Below, piece by piece: positions 1 through 7,690 of a DNA stretch of 43,121 nt. This DNA comes from Planctomyces sp. SH-PL62 (lineage in GTDB: Bacteria > Planctomycetota > Planctomycetia > Planctomycetales > Planctomycetaceae). The DNA lies in NCBI GenBank assembly GCA_945905295.1, contig CAMDPX010000037.1, positions 1-43,121 of the forward strand, in the 5' to 3' direction. A program made the position numbers and the translations under genes. Under the pieces are notes generated by a model that was not told the origin of the DNA, searched no databases, and saw nothing but the letters and a program-made list of their open reading frames with translations. Position 1 is the first letter of the stretch, and each line of letters begins with the position of its first letter.

Positions 1-4
1 AGCG

Positions 5-60
5 GGGCGGCGTCAGCCCCCCGGTTTTATCACGAACACACCGGGGGGCTGACGCCGCCC
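5..60. repeat. Inverted repeat upstream of truA (GTCAGCCCCC family)
   Basis: Two perfect 21-bp arms (5-25 and 40-60) around a 14-base spacer. The arms contain GGCGTCAGCCCCC, which recurs in the repeat at 9702-9775, so this is one member of a dispersed family. It lies between truA and whatever precedes the window. As RNA it would form a very stable hairpin and could act as a terminator for an upstream gene, but no clear T-tract follows. Confidence 0.85.
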
Positions 61-99
61 GCTCGCCTGCGCAACTTGAAAGAGGGTCCAGTCAGCGCC

Positions 100-930
100 A
101 TGCGGAATCTGAAACTCACGCTCGCCTATGACGGCACCAATTACGTCGGATGGCAAATCCAGTCCAACGGCCGAGCGGTTCAAGAAGTCCTGGAACGCTG
201 TCTCTCGCGGCTGACCGGCGAGGACGCGAAGTTGCTGGTCGCCGGCCGAACCGATTCCGGCGTGCATGCGCTCGGACAGGTTTGCAGCTTCCGCACGAAT
301 AGCCGGATTCCGTGCCATGGGTTTCGGGCCGCGCTGGAAAACATCCTGCCGGATGACATCCTGGTGCGCGAGGTCGAGGAAGTTCCGCTCGACTTTCATG
401 CGACCTTCTCGGCCAAGTTTAAGCATTACCGCTATGTGATCTTGAACTCGAAGTTTCCGAACCCGTTCACGCAGCGTTACGCCTATCACTACCACGTCGC
501 GTTGGACGCCGACGTGATGCACACCGCCGCTCAAGAGTTGTTGGGGACGCACGACTTCCGCTGCTTCGAGACCAGATGGCCCAACAAAGCCACCAGCGTG
601 CGGACGATTCTGCACGCGGCGGTGACTCGGCAGACCGGCTGGCCCGTCTTCACGTATCCCGAGCCGACGTATTCACAGCCGTACGCTTCACCGCGTGCAA
701 AGTCGCCACCCGCCGAACCGGTTGGAGGGGAGTTCCTGTGGATCGATTTGGTTGCCAACGGGTTTCTCTACAACATGGTGCGAACGATCGTGGGCACCTT
801 GATTCGAGTCGGCCGCGGCTATTGGGAACCGAGTGACATCCGCCGCATCATCCACCAACAGGACCGCACCCTCGCCGGCGAAACGGTTCCGCCGCACGGG
901 TTGTACATGGTTAAGGCGACGTACGATTGA
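100..930 (+). CDS. truA: tRNA pseudouridine(38-40) synthase TruA
   Basis: Converts uridine to pseudouridine at positions 38-40 of the tRNA anticodon arm, in the cytoplasm. The 276-aa product starts MRNLKLTLAYDGTNYVGWQ, the usual TruA opening. It carries the catalytic motif GRTDSGVHALGQ at residues 49-60, with the nucleophile Asp52. The C-terminal half has the family's NGFLYNMVR motif and a PPHGLYM-like ending. The frame is open from a TTG at 76, but the ATG at 100 gives the normal family start and lies 13 bases after an AGAGGG stretch. Length is normal (E. coli TruA is about 270 aa). It stands alone between inverted repeats. Identification is firm; only the start is slightly uncertain. Confidence 0.96.
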   Translation: MRNLKLTLAYDGTNYVGWQIQSNGRAVQEVLERCLSRLTGEDAKLLVAGRTDSGVHALGQVCSFRTNSRIPCHGFRAALENILPDDILVREVEEVPLDFHATFSAKFKHYRYVILNSKFPNPFTQRYAYHYHVALDADVMHTAAQELLGTHDFRCFETRWPNKATSVRTILHAAVTRQTGWPVFTYPEPTYSQPYASPRAKSPPAEPVGGEFLWIDLVANGFLYNMVRTIVGTLIRVGRGYWEPSDIRRIIHQQDRTLAGETVPPHGLYMVKATYD

Positions 931-939
931 GCTCTACTC

Positions 940-998
940 GACGTGGAGCACGTTTTCAACGTGCTCGTGACGGGCACGTTGGAAACGTGCCCCACGTC
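940..998. repeat. REP-like hairpin pair between truA and the molybdoenzyme gene
   Basis: Arms of 25 bp (940-964 and 974-998) pair with two mismatches. Each arm is itself a hairpin (GCACGTTTTCAACGTGC and GCACGTTGGAAACGTGC) preceded by GTGG. It lies between two converging genes, 9 bases after the truA stop and 17 bases before the stop of the molybdoenzyme gene, so it may terminate both. It belongs to the GTRG-headed class described in the findings. Confidence 0.85.
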
Positions 999-1015
999 AT
1001 TGCGACTTCTCCGTG

Positions 1016-2281
1016 CTATGGCTTCACGACCAAGCTCACTTGTTCGATCGCCGCGTGTCCCGACTTCTTGAATGGGCGCGGCATCGGTTGAGCTTGTCCT
1101 TTTTCATCAATGGTGCGAGACCGAAGCGTGTATTCGCCGGCGGGGAGTCCCGGACGCAGCGCGGCCCAGTGGACTTTGCACAGCCGCATCGGCCAGGACT
1201 TCGGTTTGCCGTCATCGTCAAAGCCGAGTGTGTTTGCGGGGATCTTGTTGTCCGGCAGATCGCCGCCCCAGTTGCCGGATTTCGGTGGATCGAGAATCGT
1301 CGCGTCGGCCCAGGCCGCGGTGAGGAAGTTGGGATCGCCCTCCGGCTCAGTCCCTTTCGGACAAATCCAAACTTGGACTTTGCTCAACCCGGAGATGCCG
1401 ACCTGCGCGTAGCCGGTCACGGGGATCGGCTGGTTGGCGGCGACTTCTTTCGGGACCGACAACGTCGCGGCCCATGTCTTGAGCGGACTATCGACGTCGT
1501 TGTTGCCGTCGATGTAGGTGTCGTTCGCCGCCGCGAAATTCGTTAGCACGACGTGACTGAGCCACTTGATCGACTTGAAGCCATACGCTTCCGGCACAAC
1601 GACGCGCACCGGACCACCTCGTTCGGGCGACAGGAACTGACCATTGAGCTTGTAGCACAGAATCACGGGGGGCAGATCGTATGGGTCTTCAAGCACTCGC
1701 CCGATCGGCAGCGAACTGCGAAACATCTGGCCGGGTTCGTCGTTGTGATAGCCGTAGTAAAAAACGCGCCGCAGATTCTCGACCGGCTGCGTGCGCCAAA
1801 TGATCTCGCGAAGCGGCACCCCTTCCCAGATGCCGGTGCCGAGCGGGCAGCCGATGTTGAGGCAGGTCATCACCTTCGCGAACCGCACCGAGTGCGTCTC
1901 CGCAATCTGCATCAGCCCGTTGAAGTCGAGTGCCGTGCCGTCGGCTTTGGTCATCGGCTTCCTGAGGCGCGTGGCCGACTTATCGGTGTCGGAAATAACT
2001 TCGAGTTTCCACGTTTCGCGCGTGAGTCCGACTTCCGTCTTCTTCTCCGGCGGGAGCGAGTGCGGCACAGGTTTGCCGCGTGAGACATCGCGAAACTTGT
2101 CGAGCGGTGTCAGCAACGATTCGAGCTTGGCGATCGCCTCGGCTAATTCCGGTGCGAGTTCACTGGCTCGTGCGGCTTGTGGTCCAACGGCCCAAGTCGC
2201 CGCGCCGATCGTGCTCAAGCTCAAGAAGAATCGCCGCGTCAGATGCTGATGCTCATTCAAGAAATCGTCGATCGCTGGCAT
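1016..2281 (-). CDS. Tat-exported molybdopterin-dependent oxidoreductase (sulfite oxidase family)
   Basis: A 421-aa member of the sulfite oxidase/YedY-type molybdopterin family, expected to act outside the cytoplasmic membrane. A twin-arginine signal (TRRFFLSLSTIG, residues 15-26) ends near ARA-SEL. The molybdopterin-binding domain follows at about residues 85-270, with Cys140 in VMTCLNIGCPLG as the likely Mo ligand. The C-terminal part (about 275-420) starts VPKEVAANQPIPVTGYAQVG and fits the Mo-co dimerisation domain of sulfite oxidases. The usual CAGN-type sequence around the ligand Cys is replaced by CLNIGC, so the substrate is open. No haem domain is fused. It lies 27 bases behind the metallophosphoesterase gene on the same strand, so the two are probably co-transcribed. 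Confidence 0.85.
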   Translation of the reverse strand: MPAIDDFLNEHQHLTRRFFLSLSTIGAATWAVGPQAARASELAPELAEAIAKLESLLTPLDKFRDVSRGKPVPHSLPPEKKTEVGLTRETWKLEVISDTDKSATRLRKPMTKADGTALDFNGLMQIAETHSVRFAKVMTCLNIGCPLGTGIWEGVPLREIIWRTQPVENLRRVFYYGYHNDEPGQMFRSSLPIGRVLEDPYDLPPVILCYKLNGQFLSPERGGPVRVVVPEAYGFKSIKWLSHVVLTNFAAANDTYIDGNNDVDSPLKTWAATLSVPKEVAANQPIPVTGYAQVGISGLSKVQVWICPKGTEPEGDPNFLTAAWADATILDPPKSGNWGGDLPDNKIPANTLGFDDDGKPKSWPMRLCKVHWAALRPGLPAGEYTLRSRTIDEKGQAQPMPRPFKKSGHAAIEQVSLVVKP

Positions 2282-2308
2282 GGGATGATCCAGAAAATCT
2301 GCCCCACG

Positions 2309-3085
2309 TTAGGGCACCAATTGCAGCGGCACGCGCACGACGCGAGTGCGGAACGAACCATCGGCTTCCAAGTCGAAAACGCGAAACCCCGGCGGGATGG
2401 GATCGGGGATCAGCCGGTCTGTTTCCGGAAGAAATTGCACGCTGGTTGCTGGAGTCGTGAGCATGAGCACGTCCTTCTGGAAGACCATCATTTCGTGATG
2501 GATGTGTCCGACGCAGACGAACTTCACCTGCCGGTTTTTGGGCAGCAATTCGTGCAACAGATCCGCATCTTCAACGCGAATCTCGTCGAGCCAGCCGGTG
2601 CCGACCTCCAGCGTCGGGTGATGCAAAAAGATTCCCGTCGGTTGGAGTGGTGCGGCAGCCAGTTCGCGGGCCAACCAGTCTCGCTGAGACTCGCCTAATT
2701 GACCGCGCACTTCTCCGACCAATTGCGAATCGAGTCCGATCAACCGCCAGCCTCCGATCGTGTCCGCGAAGACGTTGCGATCGCCCACTGCGGTCACTCG
2801 CTCACCGAAGACCTGCCGCATGAAGCCACGGTTCTCGTGATTGCCCGGAATCACCCGCAGCTTCGGCAGCCATTCGGCCAGCATCTCGCGAAGCACTTCG
2901 TAGGTTTCCAGCAATTCATCGTGAGCCAAGTCGCCGGAGACGATCAGCAATTCGGCCGAGCCGAAATCGCGCCGCAAGACGTCGAGCACCCCCTGCAGAT
3001 TGGTACGGGTGCAAACCCCCTTCAACTCGCCCAGCGGATCAGCCATCAGATGTAGGTCGGTGATTTGCACAATACGAGCAGTCAT
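2309..3085 (-). CDS. Metallophosphoesterase, CpdA/Icc-like
   Basis: A 258-aa calcineurin-like phosphoesterase with the complete set of metal-ligand motifs: DLH (10-12), GDLAHD (51-56), GNHE (81-84), HHP (155-157) and GHIHHE (193-198). This arrangement matches class III cyclic-nucleotide phosphodiesterases (CpdA/Icc, about 270 aa), which hydrolyse 3',5'-cAMP in the cytoplasm. Substrate cannot be read from sequence, because relatives hydrolyse other phosphodiesters. There is no signal peptide. The start MTARIVQITDLHL is the normal family start, and an AAAGGAGAAC ribosome-binding stretch sits just before it. It is the first gene of a likely two-gene unit with the molybdoenzyme. The 220 bases before it hold the terminator of the gene upstream. 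Confidence 0.88.
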   Translation of the reverse strand: MTARIVQITDLHLMADPLGELKGVCTRTNLQGVLDVLRRDFGSAELLIVSGDLAHDELLETYEVLREMLAEWLPKLRVIPGNHENRGFMRQVFGERVTAVGDRNVFADTIGGWRLIGLDSQLVGEVRGQLGESQRDWLARELAAAPLQPTGIFLHHPTLEVGTGWLDEIRVEDADLLHELLPKNRQVKFVCVGHIHHEMMVFQKDVLMLTTPATSVQFLPETDRLIPDPIPPGFRVFDLEADGSFRTRVVRVPLQLVP

Positions 3086-3231
3086 TCAAAAGTTCTCCTT
3101 TGCCGTGATAGTAAACCTCGCTCAAGCCGGAAACGAGCGTGCCAGCATCGCCGTCAGCGAATCCCAAATGCCTTCATATACCGCTTTTCATTTTTCGCCA
3201 ACTCAACTTGCGAATCTCCCAAAAGAGCAGG

Positions 3232-3275
3232 CACAAAACAGAAAAGGCCGCCCGAGTGATGTCACTCGAACGGCC
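3232..3275 (-). terminator. Rho-independent terminator of the YTV-type gene
   Basis: Stem 3246-3275 (GGCCG..CGAGTGA / TCACTCG..CGGCC, two mismatches). Read on the minus strand it is followed by a run rich in T (TTTTCTGTTTT). It lies 31 bases after the stop of the minus-strand gene at 3306. Confidence 0.8.
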
Positions 3276-3305
3276 AGTTCTCTGGCAGAATTGATTGGAG
3301 AGGCG

Positions 3306-4691
3306 TTACGCCTTCGGAGCACCATCGTCGGCTGGCTTCGGTACGTCGCTCTTCGGTGCTTCTTCCTTCGGAACCGGTGCTTCTTCTTCCTTGGGAGGTG
3401 GCTGTGATGCTGGGTCGGCTTCTGGCTTCAAGACCTTGTGCTCTTGAGCTTCTCCGGCCGGAGCGGCCACTCCACACGAACTGCAACCGGTCGGAGTCGG
3501 ATTGCAAACCGTCACGGGGACCATCTGGCAGACTTCGTAAGCGACTTGCTTGGGGACGCAACGAGCCACCATGCGGGTGTACGTCGTTGGCACTTGCTTG
3601 GTCACGCAGCGAGCGACTCGCTGAGTCACCACGTAGGGCACTTGCTTGCAGACTTGATACGGGATCTGGCAGGTCTTGGTCTCTTCAACGTTCTTGTACG
3701 TCGTGCAAGGGACGCTGCGGACGTGCTCTTCCTTAACCCAACGGCAAGTTTGGACCGGCACCTTTTGAGTGACCGTCTCGTTCACGTACTTGACGGTCCG
3801 AACCGGAATCCGATCAACCACTTCCTCATTCACCATGCGGCAGGTGCGAACCGGGATGCGATCCACAATCACCTCGGGAACGTAGCGACAGACTTGTTGC
3901 GGGCAGATTTGACGAACGACTTGCGGCTCGTAGGTCGTGTAGTTGACTTGGCGTTGCACGACCTGCGTTTGCCAGACTCGATAGGTGATCGGGGTCACGG
4001 TCGGCTGCCAACCCAGTGTCGGGGTCGAGTTGCACGGATTGCATTGCCACTTCGGCGTCGACAGTCCGTAATAGCAATCTTGCTTGCAGACCCACTGACC
4101 GCAGACTTGCGGGACAGTCGCGCAGCGAGTCACCGGACGCATGACCGTGTGGCAAACTTCGCGATTGACTGTTTCCGTCACGGGACGCATCACGGTGCGG
4201 CGGCACTCGCGGAAGCTGTCTTCGAAGACTTGCTTCTGGACGGTGCGACGACACTCGCGAACCGACTCCTCCCAAACTGGTTTACAGACCGTGTAGCTGC
4301 GCTCTTGCTCGCAGGTCTCGTGGATCTGCTTCATCACGGTGTAGCGTTCCTCGCGAGCGGAAGTCTCGGCGACTTGCCGGCAGACCGTGTAGGTCTGCTC
4401 GCGATACGCGGTCTCGACGACCGTCTTGTTGCAGGTGACTTGCTGCTCGTCCCAAACGGTCTCATAGACCGTCTTGTTGCAGGTGACTTGTTCGGGCTCG
4501 TACACCGTTTCATAAACGGTGCGGTAGCAGGTCTGACGTTCGACCTTGCAGGACGTGTAGCACGCCGACGGCTGGCAAGCGCTCGTGGGGCAACTGCCGT
4601 AGTTGCAGCTACCACAATAACCGCCGGCTTGAGCGGTGCTCGCGGCGGCGAGGGTGGCGATCGCCACCAATCCCAACACAATGGCTCTCAT
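3306..4691 (-). CDS. Secreted Cys-rich repeat protein, YTV type
   Basis: A 461-aa exported protein made mainly of two blocks of perfectly spaced 16-residue repeats. Block 1 begins at residues 71, 87, 103, 119, 135, 151, 167 and 183, with units like CNKTVYETVWDEQQVT. Block 2 begins at 268, 284, 300, 316, 332, 348, 364 and 380, with units like CRMVNEEVVDRIPVRT. A Cys-rich linker joins them and a Pro/Glu/Lys-rich tail (about 412-461) ends the protein. A Sec signal (MRAIVLGLVAIATLAAAS-AQA) leads. YTV motifs occur in the first block. From memory, YTV proteins are planctomycete-specific and were found among wall proteins of Rhodopirellula. The many regularly spaced Cys suggest a disulfide-linked surface layer (inference). 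The start at 4691 has GAGGAG 8-9 bases upstream. An in-frame extension up to 4871 is unlikely to be coding. Confidence 0.85.
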   Translation of the reverse strand: MRAIVLGLVAIATLAAASTAQAGGYCGSCNYGSCPTSACQPSACYTSCKVERQTCYRTVYETVYEPEQVTCNKTVYETVWDEQQVTCNKTVVETAYREQTYTVCRQVAETSAREERYTVMKQIHETCEQERSYTVCKPVWEESVRECRRTVQKQVFEDSFRECRRTVMRPVTETVNREVCHTVMRPVTRCATVPQVCGQWVCKQDCYYGLSTPKWQCNPCNSTPTLGWQPTVTPITYRVWQTQVVQRQVNYTTYEPQVVRQICPQQVCRYVPEVIVDRIPVRTCRMVNEEVVDRIPVRTVKYVNETVTQKVPVQTCRWVKEEHVRSVPCTTYKNVEETKTCQIPYQVCKQVPYVVTQRVARCVTKQVPTTYTRMVARCVPKQVAYEVCQMVPVTVCNPTPTGCSSCGVAAPAGEAQEHKVLKPEADPASQPPPKEEEAPVPKEEAPKSDVPKPADDGAPKA

Positions 4692-4987
4692 GAAATGTCT
4701 CCTCAGGGTGTGGACCACGTCGCCAAGCGAGGGGTATCTCTGGCGGCCGACAAGGTCATGGGAGCATGATCCCAGTCGGTCTGGTTTTCCGGTTTGTGGC
4801 AGTAGCGTAAGCTGCGTTGAGCGGACTCGTGAGCGAAAAGCTGACGATTCTCTCAGTCTCGCGGCGAGCAACGGTTTTCACACCGCACGACTGCTACTGT
4901 CGGAAAGGTTCCCCCATGTTCGACCCCAAAATGGACGTTGGGGAAGAACATCCCGCCCACCAATCTCGCTAACCCGCAAAGTTTGAC
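4692..4987. other. Divergent intergenic region
   Basis: A 296-base gap between the divergent YTV-type gene and the FAD-linked dehydrogenase gene. It must hold promoters for both, but I cannot name convincing -35/-10 boxes. It contains no inverted repeat of the kind found at most other gene borders in the window. Confidence 0.6.
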
Positions 4988-6412
4988 ATGCTCGACACAA
5001 CCGAATCCCTGAGCACAACCGCTAACTTCGCCGGCTCAGCCGAGCGAACCGCCGTCGTTCAACAACTCAAGACCCTGCTCGGCGAGCGCTGTTCGGATTT
5101 GCCCGCCGATCTCGATCAGCACGCGAAAGACGTCTCGCACCACAAACCGCAGCGGCCGGACTGCGTGGTGTTTCCGCTGTCGAAAGGCGAAGTCGCCGCC
5201 GTCGCGCGGCTGTGTCACGAGCATCGCGTGCCGATCATCCCGTTCGGCACGGGCACGGCGGTTGAAGGCGGAGTCGTCGCCATTTACGGCGGAGTCTGCG
5301 TGGACCTCAGCCGCATGAATCGCATTCTGCGATTCAGTCCCGACGACATGGACGTCACCGTGCAAGCTGGTGTGACTCGCCTGCAACTCAACCAGTCGCT
5401 CGCTGAGTCAGGCACGAACCTCTATTTCCCCATCGACCCCGGAGCCGACTGCACGCTGGGCGGCATGTCCGCAACACGAGCCTCAGGTTCTGCCGCCGTG
5501 CGTTACGGCACGATGCGCGACCGAGTGCTCGCGCTCACCGTAGTCTTGGCACACGGCGAGATCATTCGCATCGGCTCGCGCGCCCGGAAGTCATCGGCCG
5601 GTTATGACCTCACGCACTTGTTCGTCGGCTCGGAAGGAACGCTCGGCCTCATCACCGAGGTCACGCTGCGATTGGCGCGCAAGCCCGATGCTGTCTCCGC
5701 CGCCGTGTGCGCGTTTCCCGATGTTGATGCCGCCGTACAGGCGGCGATCGCGATTCTCACCGCCGGCATCCCAATGGCGCGTCTCGAACTGCTCGACGAA
5801 GTGCAGATGGCGGCGGTCAATCGCTACAGCGGTTTGAGTTATCGCGAGTCGCCGACGTTGTTCTTGGAATTCCACGGCAGCCCCTCAGGAGTCGCCGAGC
5901 AAACGGAAGCCGCCCGCGCGATCATCGGCCAATTCACGAGCGAAGAATTCCAATGGGCAACCGACGAGGCCGACCGTCGCCGCTTGTGGCAAGCGCGGCA
6001 CGACGCCTACTACGCGTCGCTGGCGCTGACTCCCAACGGAGCGGGCTACGTCACCGACGTCTGCGTCCCGATCTCGAATCTCGCCGAGTGCATCCGCCGA
6101 TCCAAAGAGACGCTCAAAAGAACGCGCATCCCGGCACCGCTGTTCGGTCACGTCGGCGACGGCAACTTCCACGTTGTATTCTCGATTGATCCGAACTCCG
6201 CAGAGGAATTTGCTGAAGTCCAACGCCTCAGCGACGAGATCATCACCCACGCCCTCGCGCTCGACGGCACTTGCACCGGCGAGCACGGCATCGGCCTCGG
6301 CAAGCGTGCCGCTCTGCGCCGCGAGTTCGGCCCCGCCGTCGATGCGATGCGAGCGATCAAAACCGCTCTCGATCCACGCGGGATCATGAATCCCGGCAAG
6401 GTGCTGTCGTAG
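4988..6412 (+). CDS. FAD-linked D-lactate/glycolate dehydrogenase (GlcD/Dld family)
   Basis: A 474-aa flavoprotein that oxidises a 2-hydroxy acid (D-lactate or glycolate) and passes electrons to the respiratory chain or a cytochrome. The N-terminal PCMH-type FAD-binding domain (about 55-235) includes PIIPFGTGTAVEGG, PGADCTLGGM and LTHLFVGSEGTLGLITEVTL. The C-terminal FAD-oxidase domain carries GHVGDGNFHV and GTCTGEHGIGLGKR, and the protein ends NPGKVLS. All are standard for the cytochrome-type D-lactate dehydrogenase and GlcD group. Length is normal. No iron-sulfur domain is fused and no GlcE/GlcF neighbours are present, so a stand-alone D-lactate dehydrogenase is slightly more likely. The TAG stop (6410-6412) lies inside the inverted repeat 6408-6490. 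No strong ribosome-binding site precedes the ATG. Confidence 0.88.
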   Translation: MLDTTESLSTTANFAGSAERTAVVQQLKTLLGERCSDLPADLDQHAKDVSHHKPQRPDCVVFPLSKGEVAAVARLCHEHRVPIIPFGTGTAVEGGVVAIYGGVCVDLSRMNRILRFSPDDMDVTVQAGVTRLQLNQSLAESGTNLYFPIDPGADCTLGGMSATRASGSAAVRYGTMRDRVLALTVVLAHGEIIRIGSRARKSSAGYDLTHLFVGSEGTLGLITEVTLRLARKPDAVSAAVCAFPDVDAAVQAAIAILTAGIPMARLELLDEVQMAAVNRYSGLSYRESPTLFLEFHGSPSGVAEQTEAARAIIGQFTSEEFQWATDEADRRRLWQARHDAYYASLALTPNGAGYVTDVCVPISNLAECIRRSKETLKRTRIPAPLFGHVGDGNFHVVFSIDPNSAEEFAEVQRLSDEIITHALALDGTCTGEHGIGLGKRAALRREFGPAVDAMRAIKTALDPRGIMNPGKVLS

Positions 6413-6490
6413 GTCAGCCTTTCCAGGCTGACCCGAATAACGATCGACACGATTTGCCAATTCGGGTCAGGCTGGAAAGCCTGACCTACG
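6408..6490. repeat. GTAG-headed REP pair carrying the stop codons of both flanking genes
   Basis: 31-bp arms (6408-6438 and 6460-6490) pair with two mismatches. The mismatches compensate inside each arm: GTCAGCC-TTTCCA-GGCTGAC in one and GTCAGGC-TTTCCA-GCCTGAC in the other. Each arm starts GTAG, and the TAG of that head is the stop codon of the dehydrogenase gene (+, 6410-6412) and of the GTPase gene (-, 6488-6486). Confidence 0.92.
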
Positions 6491-7475
6491 CATGCAACTC
6501 AACCAAATCTTTGTCGTGCAGCACATGGTCGCGGCCGACTGATTGACCATCGTGAGCGCTGCTGCCCCAGACTTTGGCGAACTTCAGTGTCTCGACCAGA
6601 TCGCGATGCACGACCGCCGCCAAGTCTTCGACCGTGCCGCCCGACTTGATGACGAACGGCGAGGAATAATCGGCGGGCTTCCCCGGCTTCTTCGTGTAGA
6701 GGCGGATGACTCCCAACAATTGGAAGATCGCTTCGCGCAGTACTTCGCGAGCGGCGATCTGATCGAGATCCACTTTGAGCGTCGAGAAATCGGTCTCGGT
6801 CATCTCGCGAAAGTACGCAAGACGATCTTCGACGCCCGGATCATCGCCGCGCGTCACAACGAGCAGAGTTTTTACGCGGATGATCGAAAAGTCCTCTTCG
6901 TCGAAACCGGTCACATCGGACAGCAACGTCTTGCGCGAGGCGAACTGCTTCAACACCTCGGCCGTTTGATCGGGTGCGTCATCGGACGAGCCATCAAACG
7001 CGAGCACCACCGCATCGGCGGCCCGGACGAGATTCAGCAGATACGGTTCAAACTGCGCGTCAGTGATCGGCGGCGTGTCGATCAACTGCACGCTGACGTC
7101 CTGCCAAGGCATCATCCCCGGCAGCGGTTCACGCGTCGTGAACGGGTACGGCGCGACTTCTGGCTCGGCCTTTGTCAGCTCTTTGAGAATGCGGCTCTTG
7201 CCCGCGTTCGGCGCGCCGACGACGACAACCTGTCCCGCCCCCTGCCGAGGAAATCGAAACGTCTTGCCGCGTTTCGGGGCGGATGCCTCCGACTGCAACT
7301 CGGCTTTCGTTTCTTTGAGCTTTGTCTTGAGATCGGCCTGCAGCTTCTCGGTCCCCTTGTGCTTGGGGATCGTCGCCAGCATCTCGTCGAGCAGGTCGGC
7401 CCGTTCCTGAGCGGTCTGTGCTCGGCGGTATTGCTCTTCGAGTCGCTGATATTGCGGAGTGAGGTTCGCGGGCAT
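6486..7475 (-). CDS. Obg/DRG-like GTPase with C-terminal TGS domain
   Basis: A 329-aa cytoplasmic P-loop GTPase resembling the DRG branch of the Obg family. These proteins are linked to ribosomes and translation in other organisms. Order: Lys/Glu-rich helical region (about 1-70), G domain with G1 GAPNAGKS (87-94), a Thr-rich switch region (PFTTRE, 111-116) and G3 DTPP (133-136), then a TGS-type domain (about 255-329, starting IRLYTKKPGK and ending DLVELHA). The expected G4 NKxD is TRGD (208-211), so guanine specificity may be altered. Its stop codon lies in the inverted repeat shared with the converging dehydrogenase gene. No clear ribosome-binding site precedes the ATG at 7475; the upstream DNA is another inverted repeat. 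Confidence 0.82.
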   Translation of the reverse strand: MPANLTPQYQRLEEQYRRAQTAQERADLLDEMLATIPKHKGTEKLQADLKTKLKETKAELQSEASAPKRGKTFRFPRQGAGQVVVVGAPNAGKSRILKELTKAEPEVAPYPFTTREPLPGMMPWQDVSVQLIDTPPITDAQFEPYLLNLVRAADAVVLAFDGSSDDAPDQTAEVLKQFASRKTLLSDVTGFDEEDFSIIRVKTLLVVTRGDDPGVEDRLAYFREMTETDFSTLKVDLDQIAAREVLREAIFQLLGVIRLYTKKPGKPADYSSPFVIKSGGTVEDLAAVVHRDLVETLKFAKVWGSSAHDGQSVGRDHVLHDKDLVELHA

Positions 7476-7487
7476 CGTGTTCGATTA

Positions 7488-7585
7488 GGGGTCGGGGCTA
7501 CGATTTTTCGAAATTGGCCGACGATGGTTTAGACAAGTTCACCGCACGATATCGGCCAATTCCGAAAAATCGTAGACCCGACCCC
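7488..7585. repeat. Long inverted repeat (GGGGTCGGG family)
   Basis: Arms of about 34 bases (from 7488 inward and from 7585 inward) with a few mismatches, beginning GGGGTCGGGGCTACGA and sharing an internal ATTTTTCGAAATTGGCC-like segment. The outer GGGGTCGGG is shared with the repeat at 16975-17061. It lies just upstream of the GTPase start. Confidence 0.8.
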
Positions 7586-7627
7586 GTTTGCCCCAAAGGT
7601 TCCTGTCTACCACGCCTGGAAATGACA

Positions 7628-7658
7628 ACGCCCGACCTTCTGGCAGAAAGTCGGGCGT
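7628..7658 (-). terminator. Terminator-like hairpin after the Spy-like gene
   Basis: Perfect 9-base stem ACGCCCGAC / GTCGGGCGT around a 13-base loop, 33 bases after the stop of the minus-strand gene at 7691. The T-tract is weak, so it is called from the stem and its position. Confidence 0.65.
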
Positions 7659-7690
7659 CGTGCTTCGGAACTGTGGATCGGCGGCTTGGA

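Noticed and set aside
3306-4691. Possible CRISPR-like array from the regular 48-bp period
   Set aside because: The period is that of a 16-residue protein repeat in an open frame; the units are degenerate and there are no constant repeats with unique spacers.
3438-4769. 443-aa plus-strand frame opposite the YTV-type gene
   Set aside because: It mirrors the repeats of the real gene, has Leu/Asp/His-rich shadow composition and no signal or motif.
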